Below are positions 1 to 9,224 of a stretch of DNA of 30,405 bases, one piece after another (the first letter of the stretch is position 1; every line of letters begins with the position of its first letter). The notes under the pieces were generated by a model that searched no databases, was not told where the DNA came from, and was given only the letters and a program-made list of their open reading frames with translations. The DNA is taken from NCBI GenBank assembly GCA_903890265.1, contig CAITAM010000274.1, positions 1 through 30,405 of the forward strand. The letters are read 5' to 3'. Origin of the DNA: an uncultured Pseudomonadota bacterium (lineage in GTDB: Bacteria; Pseudomonadota; Gammaproteobacteria; Steroidobacterales; Steroidobacteraceae). The translations under genes and the position numbers were made by a program.

Positions 1-1
1 C

Positions 2-79
2 GACATCCAGGACCCTGACGCCCAGATCACCGGGGTGACGCCGGAAGGCGGCTCGGGCCCGGGCTACCAGAATCTCTGA
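2..79 (+). CDS. C-terminal tail of an unidentified protein (partial)
   Basis: An open frame runs from the window edge to a TGA at 77-79 and gives 25 residues that are acidic and Gly/Pro-rich, ending in GYQNL. Its codon use, with GC-rich third positions, resembles the genes downstream, so it is probably the end of a real gene that begins outside the window. The fragment carries no recognisable motif and I assign no function. It is followed by 67 bases before zapE. A chance open frame of this length is also possible. Confidence 0.45.
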   Translation, partial: DIQDPDAQITGVTPEGGSGPGYQNL

Positions 80-146
80 TCGGCGACCGAGAGGCGGGCG
101 ACGGGCGGAGCGGTGCCCGCGCCCGCCGGTTGGCTGAGCCACCGGC

Positions 147-1247
147 ATGCAGAGCTTTCGCGCCCGATACGAGGAGCTCCTCGCCGACCGCGGCTGGCAG
201 CCAGACGACGCCCAGCTGCAGGCCGTCGCCGAATTCGACGCGCTCGAGCAGCGGCTGCGCGCTGCCGAGGCGGCCCCGTCACTGGGTGGGCGCCTGCTGT
301 CGCTGTTGTCAGGCGGCCGTGCCGACACGCCGCTCGGACTCTACCTCTACGGCGGCGTCGGCCGCGGCAAGACACTGCTGGTCGATCTCTTCTGCGAACG
401 CGCGGTCGTCCCGGTCCGTCGCCTGCATTTCAATCACTTCATGCAGCAGACGCACGCGGCGCTGTTTGCCCTGCCGGACGAGGCAGACCCGCTGTCACGC
501 GTCGCGCGCTCCTGGGCCGAGCAATGCCGCGTGCTGTGCCTCGACGAACTCGTCGTGGGGGACATTGCCGATGCGATGATCCTCGGCAGACTGTTCGGGG
601 CCCTGACCGACAGCGGCGTCGTGCTGGTATTTACCTCCAACACCCCGCCGTCCGGGCTGTACGAGGGCGGTCTGCAGCGGGCGCGGTTCCTGCCCGCGAT
701 AGAGCTGCTCAACCGGCAAACCCGGGTGGTTCTCCTCGACGCCGGCATTGACTACCGGCTGCGCGAGCTCGCGCGCGAGCCGCTCTGGATCGTGGGCCCC
801 GGACCGGCCGCCGACGCCCAGCTCGCGCGGCGCTTCGCGCTCCTCGCCGGCGATGCCGGATCGACCGAGGTGACGCTCACCGTGGTGGATCGGCCGATTG
901 TTGCGAGGCGGCAGACCGCGACGGGTGCCTGGTTTGACTTCACCGCCCTGTGCGAGGGTCCGCGCAGCGTCGCCGACTACATTGCCATCGCCGAGCGCTA
1001 CACGCTGGTGGCATTGTCCGGCATTCCCGTCTTTCATAGCGAAGACGACGACGCGGCGCGCCGATTCATCGCCCTGATCGACGAGATCTATGACCGCGGC
1101 GTCAAACTGCTGGCGACTGCCGCGGCCGCACCGCAGGACACCTACCAGGGCACGCGCCTCGAGTTTCCGTTCCGCCGCACGGCAAGCCGACTGATTGAAA
1201 TGCAATCCCGCGAGTACCTCGGTCGCGGCCACCGCGCGGTCGGCTGA
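147..1247 (+). CDS. zapE: ZapE, AFG1-family cell division ATPase
   Basis: 366 residues, the usual length for ZapE/AFG1-like P-loop ATPases. Visible landmarks are a Walker A motif GGVGRGKT at residues 69-76, a Walker B motif VLCLDEL at 129-135, a sensor-type FTSN at 162-165, and the family's C-terminal block with FHSEDDDAARRFIALIDEIYD and an RTASRLIEM segment close to the end. In Escherichia coli ZapE associates with the FtsZ ring and is needed under stress, low oxygen or high temperature; its mitochondrial relative AFG1 helps turn over respiratory subunits. The start is the ATG at 147, the first in-frame ATG; no convincing Shine-Dalgarno precedes it. A 222-base gap separates it from gdhB. Identification is by motif and length and is firm. 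Confidence 0.93.
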   Translation: MQSFRARYEELLADRGWQPDDAQLQAVAEFDALEQRLRAAEAAPSLGGRLLSLLSGGRADTPLGLYLYGGVGRGKTLLVDLFCERAVVPVRRLHFNHFMQQTHAALFALPDEADPLSRVARSWAEQCRVLCLDELVVGDIADAMILGRLFGALTDSGVVLVFTSNTPPSGLYEGGLQRARFLPAIELLNRQTRVVLLDAGIDYRLRELAREPLWIVGPGPAADAQLARRFALLAGDAGSTEVTLTVVDRPIVARRQTATGAWFDFTALCEGPRSVADYIAIAERYTLVALSGIPVFHSEDDDAARRFIALIDEIYDRGVKLLATAAAAPQDTYQGTRLEFPFRRTASRLIEMQSREYLGRGHRAVG

Positions 1248-1382
1248 GAGGCCGCCGCCGGTGCGCAATGCACTGGCGAGGACCGTGGCTGATGCGCGCC
1301 ACCCGGGCACGGCGTCACAGGCCCCTGCCACGAGTCGCCAGCATCCGTCCCGCCTTGGTACCCTACTGCCATTGGATCGGAG

Positions 1383-1420
1383 CCTGCGCCGCGGCAGGAC
1401 GAGCCGGGGTGCCGCCCCGG
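1383..1420 (+). repeat. Two adjacent GC-rich hairpins in the gdhB leader
   Basis: CCTGC at 1383-1387 pairs with GCAGG at 1394-1398 (loop of 6). CCGGGG at 1404-1409 pairs with CCCCGG at 1415-1420 (loop of 5). Both lie 50-90 bases upstream of the gdhB ATG in the 222-base gap after zapE. No U-run follows, so they are not classical terminators. In DNA this GC-rich, short dyads arise by chance, so a role in the leader is only a possibility. Apart from these I see no convincing promoter in 1248-1469. Confidence 0.3.
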
Positions 1421-1469
1421 AGTCCGCCGCGTGCGTGGTCGCTCTGGTACGCCACGGAGATCGCCACTG

Positions 1470-4400
1470 ATGCTCGGAAAAATACCTGCCAACCGCCTGC
1501 GCCTCATCGAGCGCGTCGTCGACCGCGCCAGCGCCCTGCTGGCACGCGGCCGGACCGCCCGCCGCGGCGGTGACTGGGTCAAGGATGCCAAGGCACTGAA
1601 GCCGCTCCTGCCGACGTTCGTCAGGCACTACTACCGCGGTGTCGGCGAGGACGATCTCGCCGCGCGCGGACTCGACGATCTGGCGGGAGCCGCCCTCTGG
1701 CACCTCGCCGCCGCGCTGCGACGTCCCGCCGGCACGCCCTGGGTACACGTCTGCAACCCGGACCCCGCGACCGAGGGCTACGCCTCGCCGCACACCGTGG
1801 TCGCCGTGGTCTGCGACGACATGCCCTTCCTGGTCGACTCGATCAGCATGGTGCTCAACCAGGCCGGCCTGTCCCTGCAGTACATCGCCCACCCGATCCT
1901 GTCGGTTGAGCGTGACGGCCGGGGCAGGCTGACGCAGGTACTCGACGAGCCCGGCGCCCACGGACAGCTCGAATCCTGGCAGTTCTACGAGATCGACCGC
2001 GAAACGGACCCGGAGATTATCGACACCCTGCAGCTCAGGCTGCTGGCGACGCTGGGCGACGTGCGCGCCGCGGTGGCCGACTGGAGCGAAATGCGCCGGC
2101 GCGCCCGGGAGATCGCCAGCCAGCTCGAGCAGTCCGCCAAGGGCGCGAAGTCCGGCGACGTGATCGAGACGCGCGACATGCTCGAATGGATGGATGACAA
2201 CCACTTCACCTTCCTCGGCTACCGCCGCTACGCGCTCAAACGCGGCCGCGCGAGTGACCGTCTGGAGCCCGTCGCCGGCAGCGGACTCGGCATCCTGCGC
2301 GTCGTCAATGCCAGCGTTGCGCCACGACCGACGATCATTGAAGGGACGTTGCGGGAGCAGGCCCGGGAGCGTGACCCGCTGATCATTACCAAAGCCAACT
2401 CGCTGTCCACCGTGCACCGCGCGGAATACCTCGACTACGTGGGCGTGAAGACCTTCAACGCGAAGGGCGAAGTGGCCGGCGAGCATCGCTTTCTGGGCCT
2501 GTGGACTTCAAGCGCATACAGCCTCAATCCGCGCGACATCCCGGTCCTTCGCAACAAGCTGGCCAAGGTCATCGCGCATTTCGGACTGTCGCCAACCAGC
2601 CACGACGGCAAGGCGCTGATTCACGTGCTGGAGAACTTCCCGCGCACGGAACTGTTCCAGGCGAGCGTCGCCGAACTCATCCGCCTGTCGCGCGGCGTGG
2701 TCAACCTCTACGAGCGCCAGCAGGTACGCCTGTTCATGCGGCGTGACGCGTTCCACCGTTTCTACTCCTGCCTGATCTACGTGCCGCGCGACCGCTACAC
2801 CACCGTCGTGCGCCAGCGCCTGGAATCGGTCATGCGCGACGCCCTGCAGGGCACCTCGGTCGATTCCGAGGTCCAGCTGTCGAACTCGGCGCTGGCGAGG
2901 GTCCATCTGCTCGTTCGCACGAACCCGCACGATGCCAGGCGCGGCGAGCAGAAAGTCGACAGCGCCGGCATCGAGGCGCGCCTTGCGGCGGCAACGCTCA
3001 CCTGGGCCGACGAACTCGCCTCGGCGCTCGGCGTCCATTTCGACGAGGGCCGGGCGCGACAGCTGCTGAACCGCTACGCGGCGGCCCTGCCGGTCGCCTA
3101 CCACGCCGACACGGCGGCCGCGGATGCGGTAGCCGACATCGAAGAGCTCGAGTCGCTGCGGGACGAGCCCGGCGAAACGCGACTGCGCCTGTACCGCCTG
3201 CCGGACATGCCCGCCGCCAAGGTGCAGCTCAAGATGTACCGCACCGGCAAGCCACTGCCGATCTCCGATGCCCTGCCGACGATCGAGAACCTCGGTCTGC
3301 GCCTGATCAGCGAGCGCCCCTACGAGCTCGGCGACCGGGGCGAAACGCCGATGTGGATACAGGACTTCGAGCTTGAGCACCCGCAGGGCCTCGCGATTGA
3401 CGTGCCAACGGATGGTCCGCGGCTGCTCGCGGCCGTACGCGCCGTGTGGGTAGGAACGGCGGAGAACGACGGGTTCAATCGTCTCATCCTCGTCGCCAAC
3501 CTCGGCTGGCGGGAGACGGCGTTGCTCCGGGCGTACTGCCGCTGGCTGCTGCAGACGGGCCTGCCGTTCAGCCAGTCGTACATGGAAACGGTGCTCGCGG
3601 CCAACTCGCGCGCGACGATGCGCATCGCGCGGCTTTTCCAGGCCCGCTTCGATCCGTCGCTGGCCGAAAAAACCCGCGCCGAGGAAGTCACGCGACTGAG
3701 TGAGGCCATCGACGAGGATCTGCAGAAGATCACCCGCGTCGACGATGACCGCATTTTGAGAGCCTTCCGTGCCGCCATCGACGCCACGCTGCGCACCAAT
3801 TTCTTCCAGACCGCCGCCCATGGCGTCCACCGGCCGACGATCGCCTTCAAGATCGATCCGGCACAGGTTCAGGGATTGCCGGAACCGCGGCCGATGTTCG
3901 AGATCTGGGTGTATTCGCCACGTGTGGAGGCCGTGCACCTGCGCAAGGGCCGCGTCTCGCGCGGCGGCATTCGCTGGTCCGACCGGCGCGAGGACTTCCG
4001 CACGGAAGTGCTTGGCCTGATGAAAGCGCAGAACGTCAAGAACACGGTGATTGTCCCGGTCGGTGCGAAGGGCGGCTTCGTCTGCAAGCGCCTGCCGTCG
4101 ACCCGCGAGGAGATCGCCAAGGAAGTCATCGGCTGCTACAGCGACTTCATGCGCGCGCTGCTGGAGCTGACCGACAACATCGTCGATGGCAAGATCGTCC
4201 CGCCGCCGTCAACCGTGCGGCGTGACCAGGACGATCCGTACCTGGTGGTGGCGGCCGACAAGGGCACGGCGACGTTCTCCGACACCGCGAACGCCATCGC
4301 AGAGGCACACGGCTTCTGGCTGGGCGACGCGTTCGCCTCCGGCGGCTCGGCCGGCTACGACCACAAGAAGATCGCTATCACGGCCCGCGGCGCGTGGGAG

Positions 4401-6344
4401 TGCGTCAAGCGCCACTTCCGTGAACTGGGTCGTGACGTGCAGACGGAGGCGTTCACGGTCGCCGGCATCGGCGACATGTCGGGCGACGTGTTCGGCAACG
4501 GCATGCTCCGCTCGCCCGAGATCCGCCTGCTCGCCGCGTTCAATCACCAGCACATCTTCATCGACCCGAACCCGGACGCCGCCCGCTCGTTCGCGGAGCG
4601 GGCGCGCCTGTTCGCGCTGCCGCGCTCGACCTGGGACGACTACTCGCGGGCCGCCATTTCGAGCGGCGGTGGCGTCTGGTCGCGATCCGAGAAGTCGATC
4701 AGCCTGCCGCGTGAGGCGAAGCAGCTCCTCGGGCTCAACGGCGCAACGGCGAGTCCCAACGAAATTGTCCGCGCGATCCTGACCCTCGACGTGGACCTGC
4801 TGTGGAACGGCGGCATCGGCACCTACGTCAAGGCGCACAGCGAGTCGAACGCCGACGTCGGTGACCGCGCCAACGACGCCGTCCGTGTCGACGGGCGGTC
4901 GCTGCGTGCCAAGGTCATCGGCGAGGGCGGCAACCTCGGCCTGTCGCAGCTCGGCCGGATCGAGTTCGCCCTCCACGGCGGGCGGCTCAACACGGACTTC
5001 ATTGACAACTCGGGCGGCGTCAACTGCTCGGACCTCGAGGTCAACATCAAGATCCTGCTCGGGGTCGCTGCCCAGCGCCGCGGCCTCAAGCGTCCGGCGC
5101 GGGACCGGCTGCTGGCTGCCATGACCGACGACGTCTCGGCACTGGTGCTCAGGAACAACTACCTGCAGAGCCAGGCACTGAGCGTGCTCAGTTCCCGGGC
5201 ACTGGACCGCGCGTCGGAACACGCCTACGTCATCAAGGTGCTGGAGCGCGATGGCGATCTTGACCGTACCCTCGAGAACCTGCCGAGCGACGACGAGCTG
5301 CAGGAGCGCATGGCCCGCGGCGCGGGGCTGACCCGTCCCGAGCTGTCCATGGTGCTGTCCTACTCGAAGATCTGGCTCTACAACCAGCTCATCGCCTCCG
5401 ACGTACCGGAGGACCGCTACCTCTCCAATGAACTTGAGAGGTACTTCCCGGATGCCGTCCAGCGGCGCTACGGCGACCTGCTGGGACTGCACCCGCTTCG
5501 GCGCGAGATCATCGCAACGGCGACGACCAACAGCCTCGTCAACCGCATGGGTCCGGTATTCGCCGTCCGAACGGCCGAGGACACCGGCGCCGGCGTCGGC
5601 GCCATTGCCCGCGCCTACGCGATTGCGCGCGAGTGCGCCGCGATGCGGGAGATCTGGGGTGAAATCGAGGCGCTGGACAATCGTGCCCCGGCGGCAGCGC
5701 AGTACGACATGCATTACCGGACCACGCGCTTCCTGCGCTACGCCACCTACTGGGTGCTTTCGCACCGGCGTGACCTCGACGTAGAACGGACCGTCGCCCA
5801 GCTGCGTCAGGGGCTGACGGACCTTGCGCGCAGCGCCCGCGCGCTCGTGACGGGACGCCTCGCCGGGCGCATGACAGAGGCCCACGACGAGCTCACGAAG
5901 CAGGGTGTGCCCGATCGGCTCGCCGCGCGGGTCGCGACGCTCGAACTGCTGTACTCGGGTCTCGACGTGGTCGACCTCGCGCAGAGCCGCAAGCTCGAGA
6001 TGCACGGCGTGGCACGCGCCTACCTGCACATCGGCCAGCGCCTCGACCTCGACTGGCTGCGCCTGCAGATCGAGACGCTGAGCGCCCAGGGGCACTGGCA
6101 GGCGGTCGCGCGCAACACCCTGCGCGAGAACCTCTACGAGATGCAGCGAGGCCTCACCGACGCCGTGCTGAAGGACAAGCCGCGCGGCGACGCCGTGCAG
6201 GCGGCCGAGCGCTGGCTCGGCGCGCGCCAGCCCGAGGTCGACGCCCTGCGGCGAACGGTGGGCGAGATGGAATCGATGAAGGTGCCGGATTTTGCGACCC
6301 TGTCCGTTGCGCTGCAGTCCGTGCGACGGCTGCTGGGCGGCTGA
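1470..6344 (+). CDS. gdhB: NAD-specific glutamate dehydrogenase, large (about 180 kDa) type
   Basis: 1,624 residues from the ATG at 1470, typical of the large L_180 class of NAD-dependent glutamate dehydrogenase, which oxidises L-glutamate to 2-oxoglutarate and ammonium, mainly as a catabolic, cytoplasmic enzyme. In this family the long N-terminal third carries ACT-like regulatory folds, the dehydrogenase core lies in the second half, and a helical tail follows. The substrate-binding AKGGF lies at residues 866-870, and a Rossmann-region block AGIGDMSGDVFGNGM at 998-1012 precedes a FNHQHIFIDPNPD segment. The frame is open further upstream to an ATG at 1431, but the ATG at 1470 is preceded by GGAG at 1456-1459 and starts with LGKIP, so I prefer it. 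The gene stands alone, with 57 bases before gpmA. No frameshift is evident. Confidence 0.95.
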   Translation: MLGKIPANRLRLIERVVDRASALLARGRTARRGGDWVKDAKALKPLLPTFVRHYYRGVGEDDLAARGLDDLAGAALWHLAAALRRPAGTPWVHVCNPDPATEGYASPHTVVAVVCDDMPFLVDSISMVLNQAGLSLQYIAHPILSVERDGRGRLTQVLDEPGAHGQLESWQFYEIDRETDPEIIDTLQLRLLATLGDVRAAVADWSEMRRRAREIASQLEQSAKGAKSGDVIETRDMLEWMDDNHFTFLGYRRYALKRGRASDRLEPVAGSGLGILRVVNASVAPRPTIIEGTLREQARERDPLIITKANSLSTVHRAEYLDYVGVKTFNAKGEVAGEHRFLGLWTSSAYSLNPRDIPVLRNKLAKVIAHFGLSPTSHDGKALIHVLENFPRTELFQASVAELIRLSRGVVNLYERQQVRLFMRRDAFHRFYSCLIYVPRDRYTTVVRQRLESVMRDALQGTSVDSEVQLSNSALARVHLLVRTNPHDARRGEQKVDSAGIEARLAAATLTWADELASALGVHFDEGRARQLLNRYAAALPVAYHADTAAADAVADIEELESLRDEPGETRLRLYRLPDMPAAKVQLKMYRTGKPLPISDALPTIENLGLRLISERPYELGDRGETPMWIQDFELEHPQGLAIDVPTDGPRLLAAVRAVWVGTAENDGFNRLILVANLGWRETALLRAYCRWLLQTGLPFSQSYMETVLAANSRATMRIARLFQARFDPSLAEKTRAEEVTRLSEAIDEDLQKITRVDDDRILRAFRAAIDATLRTNFFQTAAHGVHRPTIAFKIDPAQVQGLPEPRPMFEIWVYSPRVEAVHLRKGRVSRGGIRWSDRREDFRTEVLGLMKAQNVKNTVIVPVGAKGGFVCKRLPSTREEIAKEVIGCYSDFMRALLELTDNIVDGKIVPPPSTVRRDQDDPYLVVAADKGTATFSDTANAIAEAHGFWLGDAFASGGSAGYDHKKIAITARGAWECVKRHFRELGRDVQTEAFTVAGIGDMSGDVFGNGMLRSPEIRLLAAFNHQHIFIDPNPDAARSFAERARLFALPRSTWDDYSRAAISSGGGVWSRSEKSISLPREAKQLLGLNGATASPNEIVRAILTLDVDLLWNGGIGTYVKAHSESNADVGDRANDAVRVDGRSLRAKVIGEGGNLGLSQLGRIEFALHGGRLNTDFIDNSGGVNCSDLEVNIKILLGVAAQRRGLKRPARDRLLAAMTDDVSALVLRNNYLQSQALSVLSSRALDRASEHAYVIKVLERDGDLDRTLENLPSDDELQERMARGAGLTRPELSMVLSYSKIWLYNQLIASDVPEDRYLSNELERYFPDAVQRRYGDLLGLHPLRREIIATATTNSLVNRMGPVFAVRTAEDTGAGVGAIARAYAIARECAAMREIWGEIEALDNRAPAAAQYDMHYRTTRFLRYATYWVLSHRRDLDVERTVAQLRQGLTDLARSARALVTGRLAGRMTEAHDELTKQGVPDRLAARVATLELLYSGLDVVDLAQSRKLEMHGVARAYLHIGQRLDLDWLRLQIETLSAQGHWQAVARNTLRENLYEMQRGLTDAVLKDKPRGDAVQAAERWLGARQPEVDALRRTVGEMESMKVPDFATLSVALQSVRRLLGG

Positions 6345-6390
6345 CGATCGCACCCCACGGCGGAATCAAGCGTTACAGTGACGATGCGAC

Positions 6391-6395
6391 GGAGG
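6391..6395 (+). promoter_or_regulatory. Shine-Dalgarno GGAGG that sets the gpmA start
   Basis: GGAGG lies six bases before the ATG at 6402. The frame could also begin at an ATG at 6378, but that codon has no such site, so this element decides the start. Confidence 0.75.
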
Positions 6396-6401
6396 TCGGT
6401 G

Positions 6402-7157
6402 ATGAGCGGCAGGCTGGTATTCCTTCGGCACGGACAGAGCACCTGGAATCTCGAGAACCGGTTCACCGGCTGGACTGACGTCGATCTGACGGACCAGGGC
6501 AGGCTCGAGGCCGCCGAGGCGGCCCGCCTGCTGGCCGCGGAGGGCATCACCTTTGACCAGGCCTTTACCAGTGTCCTGAAGCGCGCCATCCGCACCCTCT
6601 GGATCGTGCTCGACGGTCTTGACCTGCTGTGGCTGCCGGTCGAGCGATCCTTCCGCCTGAACGAGCGCCATTACGGCGCGCTGCAGGGCCTCAACAAGGC
6701 CGAGACGGTGGCGGAGCACGGGGCGGAGCAGGTGAAAATCTGGCGACGCAGCTACGACATACCGCCACCGCCTCTTGCTGCCGATGACCCGCGGCGCGCG
6801 GCTCTGGACCGCCGTTACGCGCGGATCCCGCCGCGCGACCTGCCCGCCACCGAGTCACTGAAGGACACGCTCGCGCGGGTCGAGCCCTACTGGCACACGC
6901 GGATTGCACCGGAACTCGCCGCCGGCCGGAACGTGCTCGTGGTCGCCCACGGCAACAGCCTGCGTGCCCTCGTGAAGATGCTGGATGGGATGAGCGATGA
7001 GGCGATCATCGAGTTCAACATCCCGACCGGGGTGCCCCTCGTCTACGAGCTCGACGAGCACCTGGCCGCGGTGGGCCGGCGTTTCCTCGGCGATCCGGCC
7101 GCGGTTGCCGCGGCCGCCGATGCCGTGCGCCGCCAGACCGAGGGCTCGCACGGCTAG
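6402..7157 (+). CDS. gpmA: 2,3-bisphosphoglycerate-dependent phosphoglycerate mutase
   Basis: 251 residues, close to the roughly 250 of E. coli GpmA. It interconverts 3- and 2-phosphoglycerate in glycolysis and gluconeogenesis. The phosphohistidine motif LRHGQSTWN places the transferred phosphate on His10. Arg61, Glu88 in the ERHYGALQG block (88-96) and His183 in VVAHGNSLRAL (180-190) complete the histidine-phosphatase active site. The FNIPTGVPLVYEL segment at 205-217 is characteristic of dPGM rather than of generic histidine phosphatases. The start is set by a strong GGAGG at 6391-6395. The gene converges on the ferredoxin gene with only 14 bases between stop codons and no visible terminator. 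Confidence 0.96.
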   Translation: MSGRLVFLRHGQSTWNLENRFTGWTDVDLTDQGRLEAAEAARLLAAEGITFDQAFTSVLKRAIRTLWIVLDGLDLLWLPVERSFRLNERHYGALQGLNKAETVAEHGAEQVKIWRRSYDIPPPPLAADDPRRAALDRRYARIPPRDLPATESLKDTLARVEPYWHTRIAPELAAGRNVLVVAHGNSLRALVKMLDGMSDEAIIEFNIPTGVPLVYELDEHLAAVGRRFLGDPAAVAAAADAVRRQTEGSHG

Positions 7158-7171
7158 CCCGTGACCGACGC

Positions 7172-7486
7172 TCAGTCGTCAGGCGCGATAGCGACCTTGA
7201 GGCCGGCGAGATCGGGCGTGAACTGGACCTGGCACGACAGGCGGGACTCCGCACGGCGGCCGGTCAGTTCCTGCAGGAGTTCCTTCTCGTCGCCCTGCGG
7301 AGCCGGCAGCTTCGCCAGCCAGGCGGCGTCGACATAAATATGGCAAGTCGCGCACGAGCACATGCCACCGCAGATCGCCGCCACGCCGTAGTCGACCTCC
7401 CGCAGCGTCTCCATTACCGACACGCCGGTTTTTCCGGCTACCGTGTGTTCCACGCCGTCCCGGTCGACAATCACCATGTCCGCCAT
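7172..7486 (-). CDS. Adrenodoxin/putidaredoxin-type [2Fe-2S] ferredoxin
   Basis: 104 residues from the ATG at 7486. Four cysteines fit the C-x5-C-x2-C...C pattern of adrenodoxin-like ferredoxins: Cys39, Cys45 and Cys48 in a CGGMCSCATCH block, and Cys85 near the C-terminus. Cys43 lies inside the loop and is additional. Such proteins pass single electrons, for example to cytochromes P450 or in Fe-S assembly. The spacing and the C-x5-C loop favour the P450/monooxygenase-partner subtype over the Isc ferredoxin, but no reductase or P450 is present in the window, so the partner is unknown. Two ATGs abut (7489 and 7486). A GAGG at 7494-7497 is seven bases from the second and four from the first, so I chose 7486. 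It is last in the minus-strand group, 86 bases after the CysQ-like gene. Confidence 0.9.
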   Translation of the reverse strand: MADMVIVDRDGVEHTVAGKTGVSVMETLREVDYGVAAICGGMCSCATCHIYVDAAWLAKLPAPQGDEKELLQELTGRRAESRLSCQVQFTPDLAGLKVAIAPDD

Positions 7487-7572
7487 CATCACACCTCGTC
7501 GCGACCCGCCCGCCGGGCGCCAAAGCGACGCAGTTTGCGTGGCCACACTGTCGAGCGCAACTCCCCGGCGAG

Positions 7573-8378
<806 letters not shown>

Positions 8379-8382
<4 letters not shown>

Positions 8383-9173
8383 CGCCCGGTCCACTGCGGC
8401 GCGCGCTTTTCGGCAAACGCCCGCCGGCCCTCGGCACCGTCCTCGGTTCGGGACAGCACCACGCTCATGAGCTCGGCGTGCGACAGCGCCGCGTCGAGGT
8501 CCGCACCGCGCAGCCGCGGCAGCGCCTGCTTGCCAAGGCGGATGGCCGTCGGCGAATTCGCGGCGATGGCCGCCGCAAGTTCCGCGACGCGAGCATCCAG
8601 CGCGCCGTCCGCCGTGACCTCGGTCACGAGGTGCACTCGCGCAGCCTCGTCGGCGCCGATCGGCTGGCCGGTCAGGCACAGCTTCATGAACGCGCGCTCC
8701 GGCATGACGCGCAGCAACAGCGGCGCGATCATGAGCGGAAACGTCCCCACTTTGACTTCCGGCAGCGCGAACGTTGCCGCGGGCGCGGCGAGCGCGACGT
8801 CGGCGACGGCGACAAGCCCGAGCGCACCGCCGTAGGCGGGGCCCTGAACCCGCACCAGCAGCGGCAGTCGCAGTGCCGCAAGCCGCCGCAACAGGCTCGC
8901 AATGAAGTTGCGCGGATCCGCGGCATCGACCGCGAAGGCGGCCCCCGGGCGCTGCTCGAGGTCGGCGCCGGCCGAGAACACCGTCTCGCCGGTGCTGCCA
9001 AGGACGATCACCCGGCAGTGCGGATCCGCCTCGGCCGCGTCGACCGCCGCGACGATCGCGCCCGCGAGCCCGGCATTGATCGCGTGCCGGCGGGCCGGCC
9101 GATTGATCAGGAGGGTCCGGACGGCGCCGGAGTTCAGCACCACGAGGTCGTTAGCGGCGGCCGGGTGGGTCAT
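8379..9173 (-). CDS. Enoyl-CoA hydratase/isomerase (crotonase) family protein
   Basis: 264 residues with the crotonase fold. An oxyanion-hole SAGADL segment and a GPAYGGALGLVAVADVAL block are followed by FALPEVKVGTFP. At the place where classical enoyl-CoA hydratase has its first catalytic glutamate (GGGCELAM) this protein has glycine (GGALGLVA), while the second catalytic glutamate (the PE of ALPEVKVG) is kept. This pattern occurs in methylglutaconyl-CoA and related branched-chain or terpenoid hydratases, so I leave the substrate open. The start is the ATG at 9173, preceded by GGAG (9181-9184 on this strand) at seven bases; the open frame extends upstream to 9233 but would run into the preceding gene. 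Its stop overlaps the CysQ start. Confidence 0.85.
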
Positions 9174-9180
9174 GGGGCGT

Positions 9181-9184
9181 CTCC
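9181..9184 (-). promoter_or_regulatory. Shine-Dalgarno GGAG setting the crotonase start
   Basis: Read on the minus strand, GGAG lies seven bases before the ATG at 9173. It supports that codon over the upstream ATG at 9233, which lies inside the preceding gene. Confidence 0.65.
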
Positions 9185-9201
9185 TCGGCCGGGGCGGCCG
9201 G

Positions 9202-9224
9202 CTGCTACCCCTGTAAGGTAGCAG
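9202..9224 (-). repeat. Perfect 8-bp hairpin across the stop of the phosphotransferase gene
   Basis: CTGCTACC at 9202-9209 and GGTAGCAG at 9217-9224 are exact inverted repeats with a 7-base loop, and the TAG stop of the phosphotransferase gene (9205-9207) lies in the stem. No run of U follows in the minus-strand transcript, so it is not a canonical intrinsic terminator. Sitting between the stop and the crotonase Shine-Dalgarno, it could protect the upstream 3' end or lower read-through. The pairing is directly visible; the role is inference. Confidence 0.55.

Noticed and set aside
495..2486. Long open frame of 663 codons on the minus strand
   Set aside because: It lies antisense to zapE and gdhB, both firmly identified; in GC-rich DNA with GC-rich third positions antisense frames stay open. 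The translation has no recognisable motif and is rich in Arg, Gly, Val and His as expected of a shadow.
4209..6353. Open frame of 714 codons on the minus strand
   Set aside because: Antisense to the C-terminal half of gdhB, with shadow-like composition and no domain.
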